Both the position numbers and the translations under genes were made by a program. The notes below the pieces were generated by a model. The model searched no databases. It was not told the origin of the DNA and worked only from the letters and a program-made list of their open reading frames with translations. From contig NZ_MKSQ01000007.1 in the NCBI RefSeq assembly GCF_001898115.1, forward strand, positions 528,579 through 592,578: a stretch of DNA of 64,000 nucleotides. The letters run 5' to 3'. Origin of the DNA: Allobosea sp. 67-29. GTDB lineage: Bacteria > Pseudomonadota > Alphaproteobacteria > Rhizobiales > Beijerinckiaceae. This document shows, piece after piece, positions 11,193 through 19,142 of the stretch. Position 1 is the stretch's first letter, and each line of letters begins with the position of its first letter.

Positions 11193-12722
11193 CTACATCG
11201 TCGCGCCGATCTGCCAGGGCACGTATTCGGCGTCGCCATAGCCGAGCTCCTCGGACTTCGTCCGCTCGCCCGAGGCGACCTTGAGCAGCTTGTCGAAGAT
11301 CTCGCGGCCCTTCTGCTCCAGCGAGACGCCGTCGAGCACGTCGCCGCAATTGATGTCCATGTCGTCGATCATCTTCTCGTAGATCGGCGTATTGGTCGCG
11401 AGCTTCATCGAAGGCGTCGGCTTGCAGCCATAGGCCGAGCCACGGCCGGTGGTGAAGGCCAGGATGTTGGCACCGCCTGCGACCTGCCCCGTCGCCGCGA
11501 CAGGATCGTAGCCGGGCGTATCCATGTAGACGAAACCCTTCGCCTTCACCGGTTCGGCATAGTGATAAACCGCCGAAAGCGTCTTGGTGCCGCCCTTGGC
11601 CGCCGCGCCGAGCGACTTCTCCAGGATGGTGGTGAGCCCGCCCGCCTTGTTCCCCGGCGAGGGGTTGTTGTTCATGCTCATCCGGGCGCGCTCGGTATAG
11701 TCCTCCCACCATTTGATGATGTCGACGAGCTTCTCGCCGACCTCGCGCGTCGCGGCCCGGCGCGTCAGCAGATGCTCGGCGCCGTAGATCTCCGGCGTCT
11801 CGGAGAGGATCGCCGTGCCGCCATGCTCGACGAGGACATCGACGGCGGCGCCCAGCGCCGGGTTGGCGGTGATGCCCGAATAGCCGTCCGAGCCGCCGCA
11901 CTGCAAAGCCAGCATCAGCTCGGAGGCCGGCACCGTCTCGCGCTTCGCCCGGTTGGCGATCGGCAGCATCACCTTCAGCGCCTCGATGCCGGCGGCGACC
12001 GCCTTCTTGGTGCCGCCCGTCTCCTGGATCGTGAGCGTCCGGAAGACGTCACTCTCGGTGACGCCGTAGGCCTCCTTCATGCGACTGATCTGGAAGCCTT
12101 CGCAGCCGAGTCCGACGACCAGAACCGCCGCCATGTTCGGATTGCAGGCATAGCCCCAGGTGGTGCGCTTCAGCACCTCGAAGCTCTCGCCGTTGTAGTC
12201 GATGCCGCAGCCCGTGCCGTGGGTCAGCGCGATCACCCCGTCGACATTGGGATAGTCGGCGAGCAAGCCGGAGCGCTTGACCTCCTCGGCCATGAAGCGC
12301 GCGGCCGAGGCCGAGCAGTTCACCGAGGTCAGGATGCCGACATAGTTGCGCGTGCCGGCCTTGCCATTGGCGCGGCGGAAGCCCTCGAAGGTCGCCTGCT
12401 GCTCCACGGGCAGCACGAATTCCGGCTTGGCCTCGGCGGCATAGGCATAGTCGCGCTCGAAGGCGTGGAAGCCGGTATTGTGTTCGTGCACCCAGTCGCC
12501 CGGCACGATGTCGGCCGTGGCGAAGCCGATGATCTGGCCGAACTTGCGGATCGGTTGATCCTTCGCGATCGGGGCGATCGCCATCTTGTGCCCACGCGGG
12601 ATGCGCTTCAGCGCCTCGACGCCGGCGGCGGTCACGCCAACGTCCACCGGATCGACGGCGACGACGACATTGTCGGCGGCGTTGAGCTTGAGCGTTCGAG
12701 GCGGCGCGGATTTGTCGAGCAT
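11193..12722 (-). CDS. uxaA: UxaA-family altronate/galactarate dehydratase
   Basis: A 509-residue sugar-acid dehydratase. Residues 1-95 form an SAF-type domain (GHKMAIAPIAKDQPIRKFGQ); the rest is the D-galactarate dehydratase/altronate hydrolase domain with conserved cysteines in SVNCSAS, HGTGCG, CEGFQ and LQCGGSDG. The N-terminus resembles UxaA more than GarD, but the true substrate is unproven. ATG 12722 is chosen by homology of the first residues. No other uronate genes are nearby. A symmetric site lies about 70 bp upstream. Confidence 0.88.
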   Translation of the reverse strand: MLDKSAPPRTLKLNAADNVVVAVDPVDVGVTAAGVEALKRIPRGHKMAIAPIAKDQPIRKFGQIIGFATADIVPGDWVHEHNTGFHAFERDYAYAAEAKPEFVLPVEQQATFEGFRRANGKAGTRNYVGILTSVNCSASAARFMAEEVKRSGLLADYPNVDGVIALTHGTGCGIDYNGESFEVLKRTTWGYACNPNMAAVLVVGLGCEGFQISRMKEAYGVTESDVFRTLTIQETGGTKKAVAAGIEALKVMLPIANRAKRETVPASELMLALQCGGSDGYSGITANPALGAAVDVLVEHGGTAILSETPEIYGAEHLLTRRAATREVGEKLVDIIKWWEDYTERARMSMNNNPSPGNKAGGLTTILEKSLGAAAKGGTKTLSAVYHYAEPVKAKGFVYMDTPGYDPVAATGQVAGGANILAFTTGRGSAYGCKPTPSMKLATNTPIYEKMIDDMDINCGDVLDGVSLEQKGREIFDKLLKVASGERTKSEELGYGDAEYVPWQIGATM

Positions 12723-12790
12723 GGCGAACCGAAGATCCCTCTCACCGCAGCATACGGCGTTCCGCCTAGAGATGCGCTCAATCGCACCTG

Positions 12791-12808
12791 TTTTCAATCG
12801 GTTCAAAA
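12791..12808. promoter_or_regulatory. Possible LacI-type operator upstream of uxaA
   Basis: An 18-bp imperfect palindrome, TTTTCAATCGGTTCAAAA, centred on CG, with 14 of 18 positions symmetric. A central CG with A/T-rich flanks is the hallmark of LacI-family operators. It lies about 70 bp before the uxaA start and about 130 bp before lysE, so it could serve either divergent gene. No LacI-type regulator gene is in the window. Confidence 0.3.
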
Positions 12809-12940
12809 GACGCCGCGGCCATGCGCCGGCAGGAAGGGTCGCCCGCCTGGGCGCGTATCCGCGCTCCGTAGCTGACGTCAACCGACACGGGAACGCGCTA
12901 TATCGCCCCGCCAGCGTCGCAGCCGTCGAAAGGTGAGATC

Positions 12941-13564
12941 ATGGATTCTCTTGCACAGATCGGCCTGGCGTTCGGCGCCTTTGCGCTCGGCATGCTCAGT
13001 CCCGGCCCGAACATCCTGTCCGTGATCGGAGCGTCGATGGCGCAGGGCAGAAAGGCCGGCATCGCGCTGGCGATGGGGATATCGGCGGGTTCGCTGCTCT
13101 GGGCGTCGATGACTGCGATCGGGCTCACCGCCCTGATCGCCGCCTATGCCGCCGCCCTGACGATCATCAAGATCGTGGGCGGCCTCTATCTGCTGTGGCT
13201 GTCGCTGAAGGCCTTTCGATCGGCTGCTTCGAGCCAGCCGATGCGCCGGGCCGGGGCGGACGAAGCCGACCATCCGGCGCTGTTCCTGCGAGGCCTCGTC
13301 GTCCAGATGACGAACCCGAAGGCCGCCCTGACATGGCTCGCGATCATGTCGATCGGCCTGCCCCAATCGGCCCCCGCATACGCCGCCGTCGTCATCGTCG
13401 CCGGCACCACCGTCCTCTCGGTGGTCGGCCATGTCGCTTACGCCGTGGCCTTTTCGAACAACGTGGTCGTCGCGGCTTATGGCCGCGCGCGCCGTTGGAT
13501 CGATGCCGCGCTCGGAGTGTTCTTTGGGCTGGCGGGCTTGAAGCTGCTGAGCGGCCGGGCTTGA
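12941..13564 (+). CDS. LysE family exporter
   Basis: A 207-residue inner-membrane protein of the LysE/RhtB amino-acid exporter family with about six membrane segments. The N-terminal signature GMLSPGPNILSVIG and the central TNPKAALTWLAI are characteristic. ATG 12941 has AGGTGAG just upstream. It is divergent from uxaA. The exported compound is unknown. Confidence 0.9.
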   Translation: MDSLAQIGLAFGAFALGMLSPGPNILSVIGASMAQGRKAGIALAMGISAGSLLWASMTAIGLTALIAAYAAALTIIKIVGGLYLLWLSLKAFRSAASSQPMRRAGADEADHPALFLRGLVVQMTNPKAALTWLAIMSIGLPQSAPAYAAVVIVAGTTVLSVVGHVAYAVAFSNNVVVAAYGRARRWIDAALGVFFGLAGLKLLSGRA

Positions 13565-13620
13565 GCAGCGGCGCATCGGAAACGCCCGCGGCCTTTGCGA
13601 CAAGGCCCTACCGCACAAAC

Positions 13621-13646
13621 AAAAACCCCGGCCTTGCGGGCCGGGG
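13621..13646 (-). terminator. Rho-independent terminator after the phasin gene
   Basis: An 8-bp perfect stem (CCCCGGCC with GGCCGGGG, 5-nt loop) at 13626-13646. On the minus strand it is followed by five T at 13625-13621. It lies 75 nt beyond the phasin stop. Confidence 0.85.
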
Positions 13647-13720
13647 CTCTAAAACGCAACTGAACTCTAGGGAGCACCGGCGGCGCGGAAGAGCCGCGCC
13701 ACTGGATCAGTCGCCGCAGA

Positions 13721-14068
13721 TCACTTGCCGGCAGCAGCCGGGACGGCCTTGGCGACGATGCCTTCGAACGGCTTGTAGGCGTCCTTGGCGAGGGCGGTGT
13801 AGAGCTCGCCCATCTTGGTCATCTGGGCGACGGCGCCCTCGAAAGCGGTCTTGACGTAGTCGGCCTGGATCTCGAGCGCCTTGTCGAAGGTCTTCACGCC
13901 AGCGAGCTTCTCGAGCGTGGCGGTGCCGGCCTCGAAGGACTTCTTGGCATAGTCGGTGGCCTCGACGGCGATGGTCTGGACACCCTTGGAGGTGGCGCCG
14001 AAAGCCTTCAGGGCGGCGTCGACGTTGTCCTTGGAGGCTTTCTGGAAGGTCTCGAACTGCTGCATCAT
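13721..14068 (-). CDS. Phasin family protein
   Basis: A 115-residue amphipathic, mostly helical protein of the phasin family (QFETFQKASKDNVDAALKAF, ATDYAKKSFEAG, QADYVKTAFEG). Phasins coat polyhydroxyalkanoate granules. Tandem ATGs at 14068 and 14065 follow an AGGAGA at good spacing. It is monocistronic, with a strong promoter and a strong terminator, as expected of an abundant granule protein. No PHA synthase genes are in the window. Confidence 0.93.
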   Translation of the reverse strand: MMQQFETFQKASKDNVDAALKAFGATSKGVQTIAVEATDYAKKSFEAGTATLEKLAGVKTFDKALEIQADYVKTAFEGAVAQMTKMGELYTALAKDAYKPFEGIVAKAVPAAAGK

Positions 14069-14172
14069 GGTTTTCTCCTGGCACTCTGGGGTGCCGACTC
14101 TGGTGGCGAGCCGCGCGGCTCGGTCGTGTCGCCCCAAGGTCGTATGAAGAGATCACCACCGGGGACTGCCGC

Positions 14173-14201
14173 TATATTGTGCAGCGCAACATGAATGTCA
14201 A
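14173..14201 (-). promoter_or_regulatory. Sigma-70-type promoter of the phasin gene
   Basis: On the minus strand, -35 TTGACA (14201-14196, a consensus match) is separated by exactly 17 nt from -10 AATATA (14178-14173). Transcription should begin near 14166, giving a leader of about 100 nt before the ATG at 14068. Confidence 0.65.
14177..14191 (-). promoter_or_regulatory. PhaR-like operator inside the phasin promoter
   Basis: The 15-bp element TGTTGCGCTGCACAA (minus strand) has the TGC-N3-GCA core recognised by the polyhydroxyalkanoate-responsive repressor PhaR in other alphaproteobacteria. It occupies the -35/-10 spacer, so a bound protein would block RNA polymerase. The assignment to PhaR is inference; the site and its position are seen directly. 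Confidence 0.5.
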
Positions 14202-14209
14202 GAGAACGC

Positions 14210-14218
14210 TGCAATGCA
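14210..14218 (-). promoter_or_regulatory. Second TGC-N3-GCA site upstream of the phasin promoter
   Basis: TGCATTGCA on the minus strand, centred at 14214, is exactly 30 bp (about three helical turns) from the centre of the operator in the promoter (14184). The spacing suggests cooperative binding by one regulator. Confidence 0.4.
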
Positions 14219-14359
14219 CCAAACGCAGATCGTTCCGACCGCAACCGTTCAACTTTTAACGGCTCCGTAACCGCATCCCCCTAACCTCTCCTGCTGTGTC
14301 CTTCGCGCCACGTCATGGCGCGCGGGTCGGACTTGTGAGTTCTGAGTTCGGGGCGTTTC

Positions 14360-16015
14360 ATGGTTTTTGGTTGCGTTGGGTTGCGGCGGCCGCGTCTGCG
14401 GGTCGTCGCCGGACTGATCGGGGTGGTCGCCGTCGCAGCTACGATGGCCGCCTCCCCCGCAGAGGCGCGCAAGCGCCGCCATCACGCCTCCGGCGGCGGT
14501 TACACGCCGCCCTATGCCGCGATGGTCGTCGATGTGAAGAGCGGCCGCACGCTACATGCGGTGAACGCCGACGCGCCGCGTATCCCGGCATCGCTGACCA
14601 AGGTCATGACGCTCTACCTGCTGTTCGAGCAGATGGAGCGCGGCCGGCTCGACATGGATTCCGAGCTCAAGGTCTCGTCCTACGCCGCCTCCCAACCTCC
14701 GACCAAGCTCGGCCTTCGCGCCGGCACGACGCTGTCGGTCGGCGACGCGATCCGAAGCATGATCACGCTCTCCGCCAACGACGCCTCCGTCGTGGTGGCA
14801 GAGAACATCGCCGGCTCCGAGGACGCCTTCGCGGAGATGATGACGCGGAAGGCGCGGTCGCTCGGCATGAGCTCGACGCGGTTCTACAACCCGCATGGCC
14901 TGCCGCATTCGCCGCCGAACCTGACGACGGCGCGCGATCTGACCATCCTCGCCCGTGCCATCCAGGAGCGTTTCCCGCGCTATTTCCCGCTCTTCCAGAC
15001 GCGCGCCTTCCAGTACGGCAGCCGCACGATCCGCGGCCATAACCGCCTGCTCGGCAAGGTCGAGGGCGTCGACGGCATCAAGACGGGCTATACCCGCGCC
15101 TCCGGCTTCAACCTGATGACCTCCGCCAAGTCGGACGGCCACCAGATCGTCTCCGTCGTGCTCGGCGGCCGTTCCGGCGCCTCCCGCGACAAGATCATGA
15201 CCGATCTCGTGCTCGCCAACCTGCCCCGGGCCGCGACCGGCGGCCATTCGTCGGTGATGGTCGCCGAGGCGCCCGAGCGCGAGGAGCGTCCGCGCCCCGA
15301 GGAGCGCGTCCGTCCGGAGGAGCGCCCGCGCGTCGCCGCCGCCGAACCGGTTCCCGTCCCCGTTCCCCGGCCCGAGACGGTCGCGGCGCCGCTGCCGGCC
15401 GTCGCCCGGGCCTATGCCCCGATGCCGACCCAGACCCCGATCGCGCCGCCGCGCCCGGTTCCCGCCGGCCAGCCGCTGCAGATCTCCAACATGCGCCCGG
15501 TCACCGCGACCACGACGCCGTCGGCGATGCGCTGGTCGATCGGCGCCCAGCCGGCCGATGCCAAGGTCCTGCGGCCGCCGGCGAATGTCGACACGACCTC
15601 CTCGATCGCCAAGCTGCCGGAACCGGTCGCGGCACCGGTGAAGGTCGCCGAGGCCAAGGCCGAGCCGGCCGCCACCAGCGTCGCCCGCAAGGCCGAGCCC
15701 GCACCCGTCCGGGTCCAGGCGCCCGAGCCCGCTCCGGCCATGTCGCACCAGGCCGCCGTCGTCGCCTCCGGCAAATGGGTCATCCAGCTCGGCGCCACCG
15801 ATGACGAGTCCAAGGCCAAGGAAATCCTGGCCCGCGCCCGGGCCAAGGCCGCGAGCTCCCTCGCCAGCGCCTCGCCTTTCACCGAGAAGGTCGAGAAGGG
15901 CGGCTCCACGCTCTTCCGCGCCCGCTTCGCCGGCTTCGACGACTCGAAGGAGGCGCAGAGCGCCTGCGCCAAGCTGAAGCGCGGCGGCTTCTCCTGCTTC
16001 GCCACGAAGAGCTGA
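14360..16015 (+). CDS. D-alanyl-D-alanine carboxypeptidase with C-terminal SPOR domain
   Basis: A 551-residue periplasmic penicillin-binding protein of the DacA/S11 type that trims the terminal D-Ala of peptidoglycan stem peptides. A signal peptide covers about 1-36. Active-site motifs are S78-x-x-K81 (SLTK), S138-A-N140 and K241-T-G. After residue 300 comes a Pro/Ala/Glu-rich linker of some 160 residues with EERPRPEER-type repeats, then a SPOR domain (about 474-551, GKWVIQLGATDDESKAKE). The SPOR tail probably targets the enzyme to septal glycan. Confidence 0.93.
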   Translation: MVFGCVGLRRPRLRVVAGLIGVVAVAATMAASPAEARKRRHHASGGGYTPPYAAMVVDVKSGRTLHAVNADAPRIPASLTKVMTLYLLFEQMERGRLDMDSELKVSSYAASQPPTKLGLRAGTTLSVGDAIRSMITLSANDASVVVAENIAGSEDAFAEMMTRKARSLGMSSTRFYNPHGLPHSPPNLTTARDLTILARAIQERFPRYFPLFQTRAFQYGSRTIRGHNRLLGKVEGVDGIKTGYTRASGFNLMTSAKSDGHQIVSVVLGGRSGASRDKIMTDLVLANLPRAATGGHSSVMVAEAPEREERPRPEERVRPEERPRVAAAEPVPVPVPRPETVAAPLPAVARAYAPMPTQTPIAPPRPVPAGQPLQISNMRPVTATTTPSAMRWSIGAQPADAKVLRPPANVDTTSSIAKLPEPVAAPVKVAEAKAEPAATSVARKAEPAPVRVQAPEPAPAMSHQAAVVASGKWVIQLGATDDESKAKEILARARAKAASSLASASPFTEKVEKGGSTLFRARFAGFDDSKEAQSACAKLKRGGFSCFATKS

Positions 16016-16070
16016 CCGGTCCGGGAAAGGAGTTCATGCCATGTCGCCGACCTACTCCCAGAACCCGGCG

Positions 16071-16790
16071 CTACCCCCGCTTCAGAAGGACGTCCTTGGC
16101 CTGATTGACGCGAGCGGCAAGGCCGCTCGTGCCGCCGGCATCCGGGTGAATGCGCTTCATCAGAGCCCGGTGGGCTTCGCGGATCGCCTCCTCGCCCGCC
16201 CCCGCCTGAAGCCCCAGGATCTCGTAGGCCTCCTGCTGCGTCATCGCGCCCGCGCCCGGCGCGCCGCGCTGCCCAGGGTCACGGTCACCCTGAGCGTCTT
16301 CACGCCAGCCGGGCGACCGGCGGTCGAGATATGCCTCTAGCAGCCGGGCCCCATCCGGGTCCCGCGCCAGACAATCCCGCATCAGCGCGCTGAGCTCGGC
16401 CGGTTCGAGGCTGTCCAGGTCGCGCCCCGCATAGGCGCCGCTCCGGACCTTGCCGCGCATCGCGCCGCTGTCATGGTCGAGCTCCATCTCCAGCAGGATC
16501 GACCCGACCTTGGAGGTGGCGCCCGGCGTCGGCCCGCCGCGGTCGGCCCAGGGAAAGCGGATGCCGCCCGGGCCCGTCGCACTCCAGCCGAGCAGCCAGG
16601 CGCCGATGCCGCCGAGGAAAACGGCCATGTCCATGCGGCCGCGCGCCATCAGCAGGGCGGCGACGCCCAGCGATGCGACGCCCCCCGCCGTCTTGCCGAG
16701 CTTGGCGAGGACCTTCGGATTGGCCCCGGCGAAGAGCTTCGCCAGCCACCAGACCAGGATCAGGACGGCGACACCGTAGAGCAGGCTCAC
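16071..16790 (-). CDS. Membrane-anchored J-domain protein (C-terminal DnaJ domain)
   Basis: A 239-residue protein with two N-terminal hydrophobic segments (about 4-20 and 36-70), a central acidic region, and a J domain at the very C-terminus (about 183-239, EAYEILGLQAGAGEEAIREAH) with an intact HPD triad at 215-217. This TIM14/DjlA-like layout would recruit DnaK to the membrane. Its ATG overlaps the stop of the upstream VWA gene as ATGA, implying translational coupling and joint function. No DnaK gene is near. Confidence 0.85.
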   Translation of the reverse strand: MSLLYGVAVLILVWWLAKLFAGANPKVLAKLGKTAGGVASLGVAALLMARGRMDMAVFLGGIGAWLLGWSATGPGGIRFPWADRGGPTPGATSKVGSILLEMELDHDSGAMRGKVRSGAYAGRDLDSLEPAELSALMRDCLARDPDGARLLEAYLDRRSPGWREDAQGDRDPGQRGAPGAGAMTQQEAYEILGLQAGAGEEAIREAHRALMKRIHPDAGGTSGLAARVNQAKDVLLKRG

Positions 16791-17527
16791 CGGCGCGGCC
16801 CTTCCATCGACGCCAGCAGCCCTTTGACGGCCGGGCTCGCCGCAGCCAGCCGCAGCATCGCCTCGCGCCCGCCGGCGGCATAGGCGGCCGCGCCGCGCAG
16901 CAATTCGAGAAGGGAGGCCGGCGCGCCGACATCGAAGCGCGCATGCGCGCCGCCCGTCAGCCGGGCGATCATGGCAAAGGCCGTGCTCGCCGCCGGATCA
17001 TGCCCTTCCTGGAAGGCAAAGCCGCGAATGCCGCGCAAACCGAGTTCGCCCGCCAGCGCAGCAAGCGCGTCGGCGTCCTCCTCCATCGCATCGCCGACGA
17101 GCACGAAGGCGCGGATCGGCACGCTGCGCGCCTCGTCCCTGACATGCCGCAGTACCCTGGCGATCTGGGTCTGGCCGCCCTCGCAGGCGATCCGCCCCAT
17201 CAGGCCCTTGAGGCGCTCGGGCTCGCCGACCCAGCCGGAGGCGCGGCACTCGCCAATGCCGCGGAAATAGACGAGCTGCACCGCAAGGCCGCCGCTCTCC
17301 GCCGCCACCTCGAACATTCTCCCCTGCAACGTGCAGGCGAGATCCCATGTCGGCTGCCGGCTCATCGTCGCATCCAGCGCGAAGACGAGCCGCCCGGCCG
17401 TCCCGGCAGCCAGCGGCGCCAGCCGTTTGGCCGCGCCGAGAAAGCGGTCGATGTCGCCCGGCTTCGATGTCTCCGCCGGCGTGCTGCCGGTGGCCTTCCC
17501 TACGGCCCGGTCGTTCCGTTCGCCCAT
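16787..17527 (-). CDS. VWA-like domain protein
   Basis: A 246-residue predicted cytoplasmic protein with a von Willebrand A-like fold: LVFALDATMSRQ carries a MIDAS-like D-x-T-x-S (51-55), followed by GGQTQIARVL and AFVLVGDAMEED, which match the order of other MIDAS elements. ATG 17527 follows a GGAAGG; the frame extends to 17593 but the added residues look non-conserved. It is the first gene of a two-gene operon with the J-domain protein, overlapping by 4 nt. Function unknown. Confidence 0.75.
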   Translation of the reverse strand: MGERNDRAVGKATGSTPAETSKPGDIDRFLGAAKRLAPLAAGTAGRLVFALDATMSRQPTWDLACTLQGRMFEVAAESGGLAVQLVYFRGIGECRASGWVGEPERLKGLMGRIACEGGQTQIARVLRHVRDEARSVPIRAFVLVGDAMEEDADALAALAGELGLRGIRGFAFQEGHDPAASTAFAMIARLTGGAHARFDVGAPASLLELLRGAAAYAAGGREAMLRLAAASPAVKGLLASMEGPRR

Positions 17528-17626
17528 GATCTGCCGGCGGCCTTCCTGAATCGCGTCGTCTCCGGATCCTGATATTGGCCAGCGCGGCCGCATTTGCTAC
17601 CCGTCCGTCGGATGGAGGAGACGATT

Positions 17627-18475
17627 GTGGCTGGGATCACGATTTTCGAGACGGTCGCGGCCATGCGTGAAGCGGTCGGCGGCTGGCATGCGGCCGGCGA
17701 AGAGGTCGCGCTGGTTCCGACCATGGGCGCCTTGCATGAAGGCCATATCGCGCTCGTGACGGAAGGTCGGCGCCATGCGCGACGCATCATCGTCTCGATT
17801 TTCGTCAACCCGACGCAATTCGCGCCGCATGAGGACTTCAAGAAGTATCCGCGCACCTTCGACGAGGATTGCGCCAAGCTCGTCGCCGCGGGCGCGGACG
17901 CGGTCTTCTTTCCCTCGGTCGAGGAGATGTATCCGGCCGGCTTCGCGACCCGCGTGCTGCTGCTGGGCCCGGCCGCGGTCGGGTTGGAAGATCGCTTCCG
18001 ACCGACCCATTTCGAAGGCGTCGCAACGATTTGCTGCAAGCTCTTCACCCAATCGCGCGCCGATTATGCGATCTTCGGCGAGAAGGACTACCAGCAGCTC
18101 AAGGTCGTCACCCGCATGGCTGAAGATCTCGATCTCGGCATCCGCGTCGTCCCGCTCGCGACGATCCGCGAGGCGGACGGGCTCGCCATGTCCTCGCGCA
18201 ACCGCTATCTCTCGGCCGAGCATCGCGCCCTGGCGCCGGCCCTCCATCGCGTGATGCAGGACCTCGCGGCCCGCATCCGCAACGAGGATCCGCTCTTCCA
18301 GGCGGTCGCCGACGCCCAGAATGAGATCATCACCGCCGGCTTCGAGCTCGACTATCTCGAAGCCCGCCACGCCGAGACGCTGGCCCCGGTCACCGCCTTG
18401 ACCGACGGGCCGATCCGGTTGCTGCTCGCTGCGCGCATCGGCAGCACGCGATTGATCGACAACATCGCCGTCTGA
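17627..18475 (+). CDS. panC: Pantothenate synthetase (pantoate-beta-alanine ligase)
   Basis: A 282-residue enzyme that joins pantoate and beta-alanine with ATP in coenzyme A synthesis. The N-terminal PTMGALHEGH motif, FVNPTQF, FGEKDYQQL and MSSRNRYLS are all conserved. I favour the GTG at 17627: GGAGGAG precedes it at 6-7 nt and the length then matches the family; an in-frame ATG at 17612 has that Shine-Dalgarno inside its own coding sequence. panB is not adjacent. Confidence 0.95.
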   Translation: MAGITIFETVAAMREAVGGWHAAGEEVALVPTMGALHEGHIALVTEGRRHARRIIVSIFVNPTQFAPHEDFKKYPRTFDEDCAKLVAAGADAVFFPSVEEMYPAGFATRVLLLGPAAVGLEDRFRPTHFEGVATICCKLFTQSRADYAIFGEKDYQQLKVVTRMAEDLDLGIRVVPLATIREADGLAMSSRNRYLSAEHRALAPALHRVMQDLAARIRNEDPLFQAVADAQNEIITAGFELDYLEARHAETLAPVTALTDGPIRLLLAARIGSTRLIDNIAV

Positions 18476-18603
18476 GCGGCGGCCGCGGCAGTGCGCCGAA
18501 GCGGCGCCACGGCTTTGCAGACCCGCCCGGTCCAGCGCCTTCCCAACGCCCTGCGCTGCCGCGCGCCGGACAGAGCGAGTGCCCATGGCCGCATCGCGGT
18601 CAA

Positions 18604-18624
18604 TTATCTTGATCATCAAGATAA
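18604..18624. promoter_or_regulatory. 21-bp palindrome, probable MarR-family operator
   Basis: A perfect inverted repeat with 10-bp arms around one central base: TTATCTTGAT, C, ATCAAGATAA. It lies 45 bp upstream of the two-gene operon whose second member is a MarR-type repressor; size and symmetry fit a MarR dimer site. Autoregulation is inferred. Confidence 0.55.
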
Positions 18625-18669
18625 ATCGGGTCATGCTCCGCTCGCGCATTGTTGCAAGGAGGAGTCGGG

Positions 18670-19137
18670 ATGGCGCCAACAGCTGCGGAGATTGTCATTG
18701 GACTGGCGATCCTGGCCGCCGCGATCGAAATCGGCGGCGGGCTCTATGAGTTCATCGTGATCGACCCGGCCTGGCCGCGCCGTCCCACGCTGGTTCAGCC
18801 GATGCATGGCGGAGTATCGCGCAAGCGCTTCTGGATCCCGGCGCATATGGTCTTCGAGATTCTGCTCCTCGCGGCGCTGACGGTCGCCTGGGGAGACGGG
18901 GATGTCCGGCGTTTGCTGCTGCTCGCGCTCGCCGCCCATGCGGCGATGCGCCTCTGGTCGGCCTTCGACTTCATTCCGAAAGCCCTCGCCTTCGAGCGGG
19001 CCGAAGCGGCAACCTTCTCTCGGGAAGCAGCGCTGCGCTGGACCCGCCGCAGCCGCTTCAGGATGCCGCTCGATCTCGCGACCTTGGCCGCGCTGCTCGC
19101 GGCCTTCTGGACAGCGATACAGAAGGCCGGGATCTGA
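18670..19137 (+). CDS. DUF1772-like membrane protein
   Basis: A 155-residue integral membrane protein with about four hydrophobic segments (IVIGLAILAAAIEIGGGLYEF, VFEILLLAALTVAW, LLLLALAAHAAMRLW, LATLAALLAAFW). It looks like the DUF1772-type family, of unknown role. ATG 18670 has AGGAGG at ideal spacing. It is 5 nt from the following MarR gene, so the two form an operon and this protein is the likely regulated target. Confidence 0.75.
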   Translation: MAPTAAEIVIGLAILAAAIEIGGGLYEFIVIDPAWPRRPTLVQPMHGGVSRKRFWIPAHMVFEILLLAALTVAWGDGDVRRLLLLALAAHAAMRLWSAFDFIPKALAFERAEAATFSREAALRWTRRSRFRMPLDLATLAALLAAFWTAIQKAGI

Positions 19138-19142
19138 TCGCG

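Noticed and set aside
15280-15720. Repeated GAGGAGCG-type and Pro/Ala codon repeats, considered as a tandem DNA repeat.
   Set aside because: They are the coding sequence of the carboxypeptidase linker before the SPOR domain, not an independent repeat array.
16041-16340. A 99-codon plus-strand frame just after the carboxypeptidase, with a GGAG before its ATG.
   Set aside because: It lies entirely opposite the J-domain end of the minus-strand gene and has no protein-like pattern.
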